Assembly (NCBI GenBank): GCA_964036275.1
Contig: OZ038434.1
Coordinates: 5,909,060-5,973,059 of the forward strand
Direction: 5' to 3'
From: Litoditis marina
Lineage: Eukaryota; Nematoda; Chromadorea; Rhabditida; Rhabditidae
DNA: 64,000 nt
Below the pieces are notes generated by a model. That model was given only the letters and a program-made list of their open reading frames with translations, did not search any database and was not told the DNA's origin. Below are positions 39,447 through 52,485 of the stretch, in pieces. The position numbers were made by a program, and so were the translations under genes. Every line of letters starts with the position of its first letter. Position 1 is the stretch's first letter.

Positions 39447-40993
39447 GTAGATCCCAAAATTTTCCACTAATTCACATATTTTTCTAGTTGGATGTGCAGT
39501 ATGCCACCGTACTAGAATGGCTGGCCCGCGACGCGGTTGGATGTTGTGAATAGAGCACTCTCTATCTCTGGGGCGCTTTTTAAAAACATTTCTACAGATG
39601 TGAAGTTCTCCCAAAAACCGAATAATATTTTCCTGTTCCTGTCCTCATTTTTCATTACTTCCTATGTAATTTCTGAGTTTAATCTTGGTTCATCGTTATT
39701 GCATATTCTCCAGAGTGCCTGAGGCAAGTTTTTGCACAGTACTCTATGAATATAGTATCAGTAAAAGTTTTATTGAAAGTTATGGCATTTCGCCCGTGTA
39801 TGTTTTTTTTATTTACTCTAAGGTAGAACTGGTGATGTACGTGGTATATTGCAGTTTCATTGAAGATCTGACTCTAATCACCCTAGCCCTCCCTCGTTAT
39901 CTTTCACTAAGCAATGAAATAGCCGTTGGTTGGTATTTCAACCGCACACTCAATCGTATGCAATCAAGCGAAATGCAAATAGTTAGACTATAATTCTTGT
40001 AAATATTTCTTGACCACAGATACAGTACTTACTTACTTAGTTACTTAGTTGTCACTGTGAATAAGAGTGAAAAAGCAACCCATCTATTGTATTCATCGAA
40101 ATATTGATAGTTCACAATACAATACTTGATGAAAACTTAAACCCAATTATTCTCAGGGGTTTCCATGAATCCACATACCATGCAGTAATGTAAGATTATA
40201 GTAAGATTCCAGTTTTTGTTCTTGGAAGGGAACAAATCATCTAAACTCTTAACATTTCTATGGACGCGATTTTACAATCACTTCGAAGAAGGTGTAATTC
40301 ACAAATCCGAAGTCAGTACCTAAGCTATAGATAGAGCCTATCTCTCATATAGAATATGTATATCAATACGTCGATTCTGTCAAAAATTAGTGATGAGTAA
40401 CTTTCCAAGTCTTTATATTTCCAACTGTCGTTGTTGTTGGACTTATCGACTGCACCTAGTTCCAGGTTCGGTTCCAGATATATTATTTCAATGTGAAGGT
40501 ATTATGCTGTTTTTTTTTTCAAATCTTCAAAAAAAAAACTTTTTCAAATCTGCGTGTTTGCAAACAACCCTACAACTATCATATTATTCTCTCTGCTTTA
40601 TCTTCTTTTCCACCAAAAGTTTATTTAGTGTTTAGTGATTACCTTGCCGCGGAATAAAAATACCTGATACAGTTAAAACATGCTCACCCAACTAAGCAAC
40701 TTTTAGTAGTTTGGTTGTAAAATAAATATGTTTCTCTGACATGTTTTAATAGTATCGTTAATTTTGAAAGAACGGCAAGATCTTGCTGGAATATGCCTCT
40801 ATGAATCGAGTGTGTGCTACACACCTCCACCCTTCTGCTTTCCTACTGGGGCTATCGATTTTTTCCGCGGTCGCTCGCTCACACACTATTCCCCGCAGTG
40901 TTTGTCTCTAATATTGCTGTTATATTTGGTTACAGGTTATGGAAATATTCTCTGTGCAGAAAACATCTAGATTGTCAGAAATTTGAAGAAGCA
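39447..40993. other. Divergent spacer between RPL19 and EMSY
   Basis: Holds the promoters of two genes transcribed away from each other. AT-rich, with several open frames below 105 codons that lack motifs. A perfect short tandem of TTACTTAG units lies at about 40030-40050. Nothing else is supportable. Confidence 0.5.
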
Positions 40994-43900
40994 ATGTCAT
41001 TTTCTGCTGCTGCTCTTGACGAAGAAGACTGCTCTTATCTTTTACGAGACTTGGGTTGGTTATTTAGATGCCTTTAAAATAGGTTATTAAAATGCCACAT
41101 TATATTTGTTACAAATACAAGCTGGATTTTAGTGTATTGCAGCATATTGAACATTTCCTAATTATTTACTTGAATTTTTAGAGTCGACAGCTTTCTCACA
41201 TGTTGTTTCGGCCATGCGTGCACAGGGCATGCTAAACAAATTCAAAGAAGTCGTATTGGAACATCTGAAACTAGCATTATTGTGGGTTTATTGTGCTCAT
41301 TTTGTTTTCATGAGGTAGCTTGGTGTTCTTACTGTTGTCCAATTTTTTCATTGGAGTTTTCCAACTGGTGTGTGCTCATTTAACTTTTGCATGTTGTTGT
41401 GTATGAACTCACCATTCTTCAAAATATAGTGAAATCGAAAAAATGAGCGAAAAATCTCCAATCAATGTTTATTGCTGTACGGCAAATTAACGACAGTTGT
41501 TTAAAAATGCGAAGTTAAGGAAAGTTTTTTTTTAATACTCAGCCAGTCATCTTCTTAATGCGATTTTATTTCAGTGTAACCGATGAGCAGTATAAGGCAG
41601 AGATGCGGAGAGCTGCAAATGACGAGCACCTATCTCGTGTGGCTGAAGTGTGAGTATGAGTTTTCTGGTTTCCCCTCACTAGTCCTCGATTGTATAATCA
41701 TAACGCTTGTGTTTTCAAAATTCCTTGTCCACGGTGACTGACCATTTTCGTTCAGATTGAATCCTTCCTATGACACGTATACTACATGGGGAACGCTTGG
41801 ATGTGAGGTTGGTTTTTTAAAAATTCATTTAGGTAGGTCCCGTTCTTCTACTCATAGCTAAATTAGAGTGTGCCATGTGTTTTTATCTAGTTTTTTAAAG
41901 TATGGTCTCACCACGTATAAATTGAAATTGGATAAGATATTTAACTTAATATTGTTCAGATTGTGGATGACGTTACTACCCCTTCTTCAAAATGGTTCGG
42001 CGATTCTTCCACTCAGTCTTGTGCCAACGCACTTCTATCTCTTGCTTCGAGTCATAATGACGCGTTGAGTGAACGAGATTCTTCCCTCGCTCAGCTTCTG
42101 CAGCTACCGAAAACTCCATTCGGTAAGATTTTTAGATTTTGATCTGGTATGTTGCGAGTGTCCGGCTCACATTGGGCGAAAAAATGGTGAACTTCTAATG
42201 TTTCCTTCTACATCTGGGAGTACAGATGTAGCAATGTTGGTTAGTCGATTATATGTGTGCGTTGCTCTTTAAATGTCGTACACTCTTCAATTTTCAGCGT
42301 AGTATTTAAATTCGGAGTTATGGAAGATACACAAATAAGGTATAACTAATTCACTTTTTTTTGCAATAGTTGTAGTCTGTTGCATTGGTATTTTTCAGTT
42401 CCCGAACGGCTTCGACTACTGTTACGTGATACTGAATCATTGCATACTGATAGAATTCTTCCCAAGGAACCTGTGGTTGTGGAGAAACGTGCTGTTGTTC
42501 CGAAAGCAGCGGCGAGAGCGCCACCTAAAGGCCGCAAACGGAAAACGAAGACGGCTGTGGAAGTCAAAGAGGTTGGTCCTAATCTGTTCATATTTCACCA
42601 AGATTGAGGAGAATTGTTTTTCATTCTCAGCGAATCACGTGAATTCGAATAGTGAAATGATAATGAGCGGTTATCTGTGTCGGTTTCATTCATAGCCATA
42701 GGTAACATGTTGTATTTAGTATTTGTATGCCCAATGTCAAATTAATGGAATTTTTGGTTTCAGGAATGCGCGGAATCGACTTCCGCTGAGCAGCCGATAG
42801 CAAAACCGGTCAATATCCCGGTAGGGAAAGAGAACGGCGCCGAAAAGGTTAGTTTATCGGCAATAGGTTTTCAAGATCAAAATGAAATAGACGTAACAGT
42901 GCAGGAAAAAACTCTGATGCAGTGAAACTATGAAACTAACACCAACTTCACTTTCTTATTGCTGGGGTCCATAGTTGACTTGAAAGTGTGTGAACTTAGT
43001 TTCGTAACTAAAGAACTAGTCAACTAGTAGTATTCAGTAGTTTAAACTGCGCAGGGGAAAACTGTTCACTGCGCATTCGCTTTACTTGATCACATTCATC
43101 AATCGGCTGATTAATACTGTTTGCAGAGCTTGGCTACTTGCATGTCTGATGCCCCCTTGCTCACACCACAAAAAAAGGTTCCGAACGCTGCTCAGCCGTC
43201 ACCTGCTCCCGGTATGTTCCAACAGGTTATAATGCTGTCTTGAAACATTATTTGGATTTGAATATGTTGTCTGTTCGAGATTTTTTCCGGAACCGGAAGT
43301 AGCTCATATCGAATCTGCTCTCTAATCTCTGTTACGATGCGAAAACGAAGCGTACATTTGCTGTTCTAGACCTCCTACCACTCTCGAAAGATGCGGAAAA
43401 TCTGGGAGTGAAGGAGTTTCTACACAAAATTCAGCAACAAATACAAGAGGAGGCGCTTACCGGTCAACCCGAACCGGCAACGAGGAAGAAAAGGAAAACG
43501 AAGCAAGCGACCCAGGCAGCGGTATGTGTGACAAAAATTAGATTAAGAAAAAGGACAATCTCGGAGAAGTAGACGAACCTTGCTAGTGCCTTGCCCATTC
43601 TGTTTCTCCTGAGTTCTATTCTATGTTATGGTCTTACTCTTTGAGACGATAGTTTTGACATCTCATTTTGTTCTTTCAGAAGGAGTTGCCGGGAGCTGAA
43701 TGTGCCCGGGCGCGGCCTTTCATGTTTGAACCGGCAGTGAACGGGATAAAACCTCCTCGCGGAAATCCTGACAAAAGATGGGGGTGTGTGTTTACCGGTT
43801 TCCTTCATTTAGGAACTAGTTGTATTTGCTTAGCAAATCAAGTATTAATCACATCAGTAAGGTGTCACTTCACTATTCTGAAAAGTAAATTTTCCAGATT

Positions 43901-46900
43901 TCACAGGAAAATTTTCCTGATTGTTCCATAAAGGAGCCAGTTTTCTGAATTTTGTGGCTATTTGTAGAACCTTATCTGGAGAATTATTTTATTTAGTGTT
44001 CAATGTTGCAGACCGCCGAAGCGATCTCCTACGACATCAACCAGTGTGGGCTTTTCACCCCCTCCGCAGAACGCGTCTCCTAGCTCTCAGACTCCCAGTT
44101 CGTTGGCCACTCTATCCAGTCTTCCGTCAGGTGTGTTGCGATTCCGTTATTATCCACCATTTTTTGTGTAGATTATTACCTGAGGCATGAGGCCGGAAAG
44201 CAACGAAACACAATGTTTTTGAAAAGTAAGAACAAGTTAAGACAGCAAGCACACTTCTTGTGTGAGTATAAGATTCAAAATACTCTACGAATTAGCTCTG
44301 GTTGCAGGGGTTCCTCCTCTTTCGTCGGCACCAGTCACTGGTATCCAGGCCGCGGCCTCGAGTGTGGTGTCACCAGGTGTCAGTTCTCAACAACAGGCCG
44401 TAGCTGCTTCCAATCCCAATTCGGTGGTCAAAGATACGGTATGTTCCTTTATCTGTCTTGAGCTATAGATCATTTGATAGCCACATTGTCACAAGCCTCG
44501 CGTAAGTTTCGAAAATACTGTAAAATCTCATTTCGGTGGGAGATTTATCGTCAAGAAAGTCCGAAAAAGACTATATGTAGTACCGAAAATCTTTATTTCT
44601 CTGAGCAGACTGATTACAGGCAATGTACGCTCCTGTTTCGATTCTACGAAAGCAGACGTCTCCCGTTCCCCCATCCACCGTCACAGTTCTGCAGAAGACT
44701 GTACCAGTTCAACAAAGTAAGTTATGTTCAAGTTATGGTGTTTTGATTTACGGGGATTATGTACCTGCCACATTGGAAGACGGAGGCGTGAAAACGAAAA
44801 CTAAAAGTATCAATTGTGGGTTGTGAATCTCAGGTAGTGTGGGCTAAATCTATGAGTTTAGTTTCAAGTCTGCATGTTCTCATCTCCGTTTCCTAATCTG
44901 AGGTTGGGAGTATGAGCACAGCAATAGGTTCGCGTCGTTTAGTGTTAATTTTCTTCAATCCATAATTCTAGGTGTATATAAAAGACCTCGAGTTGGCTCT
45001 TTCACCGAAACAGCTGTCAATATGCACAATTTGGAACCTGGAACATCTATGCCCAGAGCCAGTATTCTGAAGACCAGCAGATCTACACTGATATCCCAGT
45101 GAGTTTATTCTATCCTATGTTTACTTCTTTCTCTAATTTGTTGTTTCGCCTTCTTCTTTTCACTATTACTATTTTCAGTTTCTTCAGCAATAGTTTCAAA
45201 TTCTAAACATAGTCATTTATTTGTTTAGAAGTGCATCACCGGGCAAACTGAAGTTGAACCAGCCGTTGGCCGAACAAGTTTCTGCTGCAACTGCCTATGG
45301 AAATCCCACTCGAACGTATTATGGGAATCCATCAGTCGCTGCACTGAATAGAGCCAACCAGGTATGGTTTCTTTATAAACGCTCCAACTAGGTGGTTACC
45401 ATAGGATTCACATCCGTAATTAACATCAAAATGTTAATGAAAACACTGCACCGCTTTTCTGCGAAGGAAGGGGTACATAGAGGATTGTTCAACCCAATAA
45501 TACTAGAATTTTTTTCCTCTGATCCCCTAGAAACTCAAACTCAAAAACCCATTTTTTTTAGCTCCCTCCACAACCCTAGTTCAGTAGTTTCTTTGCGTAC
45601 TTTGGTATAACTACAGATGCGGTCGGCTACGAACGTGCCGGTTCAGTCGATGCCATCCAGTTCTCCGGTGGTAGCTTCGGCCATGGACGGAACAGCATAT
45701 CACGGACACGACTATGGAGTCACTCGCCCAATCATAAAGAGGTACGTTGTTTTTTCATTTCACAAGTACGGGGAAAAGCGGAGCCATACTGAGAAAAATG
45801 GCTCCTTTTTGTAGACTCGTAAACTTGGAAAATTTTCATTGCGAATTGGGCTGATTCCTGAGAATAGTCACACTGGTGTGCCCCTAAACTGATGTTTTGC
45901 TTACCATTTTTAACCCTCGATATCAATAATCGAAAGTAGATTTTGTTGATGAAGTATTTAGATGATGTCATTCCAGAAGTTTGTATAAAACCGGTCCAGG
46001 TGGTGTTCGATTATTGAATGGAAGTTCTCAGTCGACCACCCGCGTTTTCCAACAGCAGCCGTCTTGCAATACGGGACCACCACCCCCAGCTGGTACGCTA
46101 ATTCACCCAAAAAGAACTAAAAATCACAACTTGACCTTACTGGAAAATGATAGTAGAGACGCTGTGCACTGCATAAACTTAAGTACAATGTGAAAAATGA
46201 GCTTTTCCTTGTTAGGTTAGATGACAAATTACCAATTGTACGAACTGAAATAGGATTAATGTTTTTCGGAAATTGGGTTAATGCGGTTGTTACATTCGGA
46301 AGTTGGATTAATGCATGTTTTAACGTTCGGAAGTTGCTAAGAAATTGTACTGCCTAAATTGTTGCCAGCCGGCGACAGGTCAGTGATATGAGCAATGTCT
46401 TCCATTGAAGGTAGTGTGTGGCAATAACATCATGTTGAATAGTTCCAGCTTCTCCCGTGTCCAATACTCCGAACTCAACATCTCCCTCTCCCGTTCCCAT
46501 CGGGCGTAAGCTCTATCCGTTGGCTGCTCATAATCCACAGGTACCCACTAGTCGCTTTCTTCCAGGCCAAGCCACAAGGAACCCGGTATTTCGTTAACCC
46601 AATCAGGTAATCCTAACCGGGTTACCTGCATACACCAGTAAGGTCCGACTAAGCGAGAAAAAGTAATTCGTTTTCAGATGTAAACACGTGAAAATTTAGG
46701 ATTTTTCATGAATAGTAGACCGATATTCATGTTTTCAGCTAAAAATAGTCTGTTTTTCGAATTTTTCTGACTATTCGGACAACCTTGCTGGTGTATGGTT
46801 ACCTGGTTAACCCTTTTGTTAACTCATTTGTAACATTGTAACCCTATTCTACAATGTTTTTGGGCGGACATTTGGGGTTATCAAATGGTTAACAACGAGG

Positions 46901-48525
46901 TAACTCGGTTAATAATACTAGGGTTAACAAAATACCGGGTTAAATAAAGAATTCGCCTTTCTTCCAACTTCCAACCACTTCTTGTCCGTTCACCATAAGT
47001 ACTTCTGACATGTAAGTATAATGGTTCCATCTCTCCATCCTACGTCATTCTTGGTTTCAGATGCCAGTTGGACAGTTCCTGATGGGTCGTGCTAGTCCCA
47101 CTTTGTACGCGTCCGGTTCAGAAACTGTGGTTGAACCCACCCTTCCGAAGCGAGTCATCTATTGTGACCCAAATCTAGTCAATCCATGTCTCGCTTCTCA
47201 ACCTCGTGGTACGTGTTTTTTCTTCTCTTTCATGACGTCATGCAAAGCTAAAAACATAAATTCGTCTGTATTCTCCTCAAACAGCAGTAGACTTACTATT
47301 TGAAAGTAACCATGGTTTTTTATTCCAATTTGTCAAAATTTATGATTTTGCATTGTTGTTGCAATTTGTCAATATTTATGATATGGCATACTTATTTGAA
47401 TAGCCAGAAAACAATATTCAAGGTGGCTTCTTCCTTGCGAAACTTGGACAATTTTTATTTTCTTCAACCAGAATACTTTCCTAGTGTAAAATGGAGCTCT
47501 TTTCTATTTCTCGCATCTTGGGCAATTTTGCCGCAGTAGGATTTTAGTCATTATATCGTTTTCCGTTATAATTTCTTTTCAGCTGAGTCCTCTATGGATG
47601 GATGTGAACCGTCAACCTCAAGTGCGCAGTTCAATGGAGGTCTTTCTGCAGAACTTCACATTGAGCCAAACGCGTCCTACGATAGACGTGAGTATCACAA
47701 CTTCAATACGATACTTCTTAGTTCACTCAGCCTCTTTTTAGTTCACTCAGCTCACTGGTACATTAATTGGTTCAACCTCTTTTAATGAATTATATCGATC
47801 ATAAACATAATAAGTTGATAATGAGTGTTGATAACCTCTGAATTATTCATGGTTGCAGATAAATACGCAGCATTGTGTGCAAGTAGTAATTTGAAAGTGC
47901 TGACTTCGAAGTTGGGGCGATTTCTTTGGTTTATAAGGTTGATCCTATTAATTTTTTCAAACGTGTAGGGTGTTTTCTGATGCTACACATGATTTGAGGC
48001 CGTTTTCAGTAATCGTATAACTTTTCAGCCAACTCCTCTCTCCGAATAGTTTCCACTCATGCTATATCGCCTTCCGTTCCCTCCCCCTTCCGCGATGGAG
48101 TGAGGATATCGCCGACCCAGTCGCAACCGCCCTCCTCTTATCCGGTCAACGTTGCTGCCAGTCCTCAACCCTTTGAAGTAAGAATTTTGTTCTCTTATGA
48201 TTTGGAATTGGTGCTATGTTTCGAGTACATTTTGAAAATTGGGATACGAATCTTTTTCTCGAACTACTGCATACATATATTTGCTAAAAGGATTATAATC
48301 TGATTTCAATATTCTTGTTAACACCTGAAATAAATACGTATATTGTTGTAGGGTGTACGACGGGTGTTTCTGCTGCAGCCGCAAGACTCGGCCTCATCCA
48401 CCCATATGCCGCCGGAACAAGGTGCTGCTGTGGACGTAGTCATTGAGCGAAGTGGACCGAGTGTGGAGCAAGACTCGCCCCCGGTCACCGACATACTACA
48501 ACAGAGCATGATGGAAATCAGTTGA
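40994..48525 (+). CDS. EMSY: EMSY-like transcriptional repressor with ENT domain
   Basis: Nuclear chromatin regulator; human EMSY (BRCA2-interacting) binds HP1 and the KDM5A/SIN3B complex. Exons: 40994-41054, 41182-41281, 41575-41649, 41756-41807, 41960-42122, 42399-42571, 42764-42847, 43127-43211, 43370-43521, 43680-43783, 44012-44130, 44308-44438, 44620-44716, 44972-45098, 45229-45361, 45617-45741, 45977-46092, 46449-46540, 47061-47208, 47583-47687, 48029-48177 and 48352-48525; 22 exons, about 854 aa, phases closed. The ENT domain is at residues 8-95: DEEDCSYLLRDLESTAFSHV, VSAMRAQGMLNK, EMRRAANDEHLSRVAE. Two basic patches (GRKRKTK, RKKRKTK) may be nuclear signals. The rest is a long Ser/Pro/Thr-rich disordered region. 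Shorter than human (about 1320 aa). The ATG at 40994 starts just before the domain. Confidence 0.88.
46580..46941. mobile_element. Foldback MITE in EMSY intron
   Basis: Inverted ends of 21 bp: AACCCGGTATTTCGTTAACC at 46580 faces GGTTAACAAAATACCGGGTT at 46922, with one or two mismatches. The interior is dense in GGTTAAC and GGTTACC palindromes on both strands. It lies in the intron between EMSY exons 46449-46540 and 47061-47208. Motif content resembles the element at 51604-51850. Confidence 0.75.
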
Positions 48526-49214
48526 GACTCGTTGACCATTATCTAACCATTGCTTACTCACTCTTGTTAAACTCTATTATGAACGTTTTCCTTTTTTACT
48601 ACCTTTTGTTCTCCTGGTGATGCTATTTGACCTCGGTGCCACCGCCTATCTCTGCATTTTATTGTGATTGTTATTATGTTCACACATTGACTAAGATCCG
48701 TATTGTATGTTGGATAAATACTAGCTTTTGGTTCACACTCTGTTCTCGTTTCACACGTTGTTACTCTGTTATATGTATGTATGGTATCCATGCATATTTT
48801 GTGGTCAATGAATGCATAATTATCGTGAGCGTTTCCTCTCGGTTCCGTTTGGCACATTTATTACCACCCATACTGAACAGTATTCGAACAAAAATTTGAA
48901 TAATGATGAGAACACACTACTGAACCATTATTATTCATAACAAAAATTGCACTTGATAAGAAGAAATAATCACAATGAATAATAAACTTTGGTGTTAGTA
49001 AATAAATAAGACAGCTCCAAACCATGCTGAATGAAAACCATGAACTACAAAATAAATAAACAAAATTATGAAAAAGAAATGAGACCACTGCCACACGTCA
49101 ACAGATTAAAGATGGAGAGGTGTTCACACTTTAACTACTGTGAAAAGATAGGAAAAGCAAATAGTGGTTGTTCATTGTTGACATGATTCTCAGTGCCAAA
49201 AACAGTTGATTATC
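48526..49214. other. Convergent 3' flanks of EMSY and KDELR
   Basis: Only 689 bp separate the two stop codons. On the plus strand AATAAA occurs near 49001 and 49050. On the minus strand AATAAA occurs near 48850. If these are used, the two transcripts overlap by about 150 bases or more as sense-antisense 3' UTRs. No coding sequence is apparent. Confidence 0.5.
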
Positions 49215-52085
49215 TTAAATAGGTAGTTCCATAGCGGCACGTTTGTTGACGACACGTGTGACGTATAGGTAGAAGAAGTCCGCATAGAGGATGGTTTGGA
49301 CAACACCGGCAACTACGGCAATTGGGTCGAGCACGGACTCGGCATAGAATCTGAAAGATTAGATTCCCAGTGACAGCGATTAGGATAATGCCACCCTCCT
49401 CCCCAATTGGTGACAGCTTATATGACACCAGATGTTTATTTATGAAAGGCTATGGCTAATGGAGTCTCTAACATGAACAGATCAACACAAACTATATCTA
49501 AATGTAATACACACACAGAAAAATGTGAATAAATTGGTCAAACTTGAATATTCTCAAAATCTTTAGGAATGGCTTTATCTTTGTGAAACTGTTTCTTGAA
49601 TGAATAACACGTTTTTCGGTGTATATGGGCAACTCTAAACAAATTAGCTGTTCCTATACAAAATATTAAGGCTTTAGTGAATATCACAACTGCGTATCAA
49701 CTTGAAACCTTTTGAAGAGACGGTCGCACCTTAATGGAACGAACTGCTATGTGATTCAGTGTACGAAAAAGCATATCTAATGAATTGGAGGAAGATTTCT
49801 GAGATTCTAGATATAGCATACCTGTAGCACCAGTTGAGAAGGTAGAGAGCACGATACGATCCGAGGGCAAACAGATAGTGGGCAGTGATAGTCTCCGCAG
49901 ATCCGGTGGCTTGCAACATAAACAACTGTGGCATGATGGCAACTGCTTCCAGGTAGATACTGAAAATCTACATATATTAACACAAAATACAAATAGTTTA
50001 TAAGAGATCAAGATACATTTTTCATAGCTTTTTGGACTGTCAATTGAAGAATTCGTTTAGTTTACGGACAAGAGACAACTTTAGAAAACTTCAGAAGTAG
50101 AAAACAAGTTTAAATAAGAAAGATGGATCGTATTCTGCCACAATTATGCAAATTTTCAGACATTTATAGTTTTCTCTCGAATACGTAAAACGTAACTACT
50201 AACAATACGTATATGGTTGGTAGTATCACCCTCAAAATACTAATATGACTAACTAAATGCAATGTATTATTCTCGAATCAGCCTCAATTCGAATTTCGAA
50301 GTAAGGTAGTCAAAGTTAGATAAACAATAATTGAACATAGAATATCATAGTAATAGTAACTGGCCTGAAGCTCCATAGAATTTCCAGAACATCGATTCCT
50401 GCCCCGTGGTTGATGAACAGAGCGAGTAGTGCACTGGGAATCAGGAGGAATTCCACACGGAATGAATCACTTTCCCGCTCATAGGTACCTGAAAGTTCGC
50501 ATGAGATCAGGTATATAAGAAACATGGATATGTCCCATAATGAGTGAAAATCAGAACAGGGGACTATTTTACTTTCGCCCCCCACTTTTTTCGTTTCAAC
50601 CGAAATAGGTTCTGTGTTACTTTCACCCCCCACCATGGGGGGTGAAAGTAACATGGCTCTGTTTCAACTAAGAATTAGAAGGGTGGGGGGCGATTGTTAA
50701 AGATTGCCAGGCATGTTACTTTCACCCCCCAATTTACGTTAGTGGGGGGTGATTGTACAATGTCGACATTTAACTTTAGCCCCCCACTCTACCATACATT
50801 TTCCTTTTACCCCCCACCATTTTCTGTTGAAACTAGTGCGGGTGGGGGGCCAAACTATCACGGGGGGTGCGATTGTACGGTGGGGGGCGAAAGTAAAATT
50901 TTCCCCAGAACAGAACTCAGATACAAGAAAGTAAAATAATTTTCAACTAAATAACTGTATCGATAAATTGTACTCTGTGGAATATAAAAACGTGGGTCGA
51001 TAAAATGTTTCTCACCACGGAACTTGAACAACATCAGATAGACAGTTCCATAGGACGAAGCAATGAAGAATATCTAGAATGAATCGGATTAACGGAAATA
51101 TGCACACCGCTATTCAGAATAGAACATGGCTTACGGCAATTGGATGTAATATTTTATTTTAAGTAGATCTGATTCTGATCGTCTAATGTATAATCTATGC
51201 GATTTTCATTATTTTCCCATTCCCATGTTCGACCGTAAAATATCTATTCAGTTTCTCTGAACAAAAAGAAGCGAACGTGAAGTGATCAAGTGATAATGAC
51301 GGATTGATTGATAAAAAAGGCAGAAGAGATATACCTTCATAACTGTATTGTAGGGCGAGATAAAACTCGTGAATAGGTCCATGTAACGTGCTGTGAAAAC
51401 GACGGCAAAGAGCACTTGAGAACGAGCCGAGATACCAGAGCAGGATCTAGTCTTCCACATCTGAGACACATTATTTGACCGTATAATAGTATTCTACAGT
51501 TGTTTTTGTGTGAGCACATAGGATATTGGAACATGCCGAAATTCCGCTATTCGCACACTAGTCACTTTCTACCAGCCCTAGCCGAAATCAGGCCAATTCT
51601 ACGACTAACCGGGTTTTCAGGTAACCTAACCCTTTTTTGGTAACCCCTTTTTCAGGTTACCTTGTAGGTAACCTGGAAGTAACCTGAAACTGAAATCCGG
51701 TTACCGTTCAAACTAACGGTAAAACCAAATTTTGCGTTAGAAAAAGAGGTAACCGGTTTTTCATTTTAGGTTACTTACCGGTTACTTACTGAGGTAACCT
51801 GAAAAATAGGTTACCAAAAAAGGGTTAGGTTACCTAAAAACCCGGTTAGATATAGAATTCACCCCAAAATCAGACGATATTGTTTGATTATATATACACA
51901 ACTGACGAAAAGAAGAACTTGCTACTTATGACTAGTAGAATAAGCAGGCTCATGTTTACATCACCACCGGTTTTTTGAATAATAATAAACGAAAGATAGA
52001 AGTAATCAAATTCACTCACCTTGGCCAGCAAGATCAGGATAGCCACCAGGTGGGACATGTCCGCGGTGAGCCGAAACACATTCAT
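49215..52085 (-). CDS. KDELR: KDEL endoplasmic reticulum retention receptor
   Basis: Seven-helix Golgi/ER membrane receptor that returns escaped K/HDEL-tagged luminal proteins to the ER; about 215 aa against 212 in human. Exons on the minus strand: 52085-52020, 51460-51335, 51073-51016, 50488-50365, 49959-49822 and 49350-49215. The start [20 protein letters not shown], then [76 protein letters not shown] and [13 protein letters not shown], match the ERD2 family over its whole length. The fourth intron starts with GC, not GT: the only donor that restores the conserved LW-x-F-S-IYLE is CTTCAG|GCCAGT. Two foldback elements lie in its introns (50575-50905 and 51604-51850). Confidence 0.96.
50575..50905. 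mobile_element. Palindromic element built of C6/G6 modules, copy 2
   Basis: In a KDELR intron. Modules such as ACTTTCACCCCCCACC and GGTGGGGGGCGATTGT alternate in both orientations across 330 bp. The two ends are inverted: TTTTACTTTCGCCCCCCAC near 50570 and GTGGGGGGCGAAAGTAAAA near 50879. Same design as 27640-28010 but a different spacer sequence, so probably a sister family. Confidence 0.7.
51604..51850. mobile_element. Foldback MITE rich in GGTAACC palindromes
   Basis: Inverted ends of about 41 bp (51605-51645 and 51809-51849; CTAACCGGGTTTT facing AAAACCCGGTTAG, then GGTAACC repeats). The whole element is a near-palindrome of GGTAACC/GGTTACC units and lies in the first KDELR intron. No coding capacity. 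Confidence 0.8.
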
Positions 52086-52224
52086 GACTCTGAATAACAA
52101 CCAAATTCAAGTATAATGCATGTATGAAAGGTGAAACTGAACAACTAAAACGAGAAACCTTTTTTGTGCTGAAAGCGAACTGAACAAGATTCTAACTTTC
52201 TTTTGAATATATATGGTCGAGAGC

Positions 52225-52334
52225 GATACGGAGTGAGAGGAAAAGAGAGAGAGAGAGGGAGAGAGGGAGAGGGAGAGGGAGAGAGAGAGAGAGAAAGAGA
52301 GAGAGAAAAAAGAGAGAGAGAAAGGGAGATACTA
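52225..52334. repeat. GA microsatellite
   Basis: Purine tract of GAGAGG and GAGA units upstream of KDELR. It adjoins the C6/G6 element that follows. Confidence 0.85.
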
Positions 52335-52485
52335 TTTACCCCCCACCTGCGTCGGCGGGGGTAGAACTTCAAAGGTGGGGGGTCAAACTTCAAAGTGGGG
52401 GCTGAACTTCAATACCGGAAATGTATAATACAATTTCAGAAAGTGGAGGAGGGGGGAGGGGGGTAAAAGTCAATGTTCCCGAGAG
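52335..52485. mobile_element. C6/G6 module element, copy 3 (partial, inverted)
   Basis: TTTACCCCCCACC, then GGTGGGGGGTCAAACTTCAA and AACTTCAATACCGGAAATGT, then a right end of GTAAAAGTCAATGTTCCC. These match the element at 27640-28010 in reverse orientation, so the two are members of one family. It lies upstream of KDELR. Confidence 0.65.

Noticed and set aside
39537..39993. Plus-strand frames upstream of RPL19 resembling membrane peptides
   Set aside because: No conserved motif; AT-rich, in the divergent promoter region of RPL19 and EMSY.
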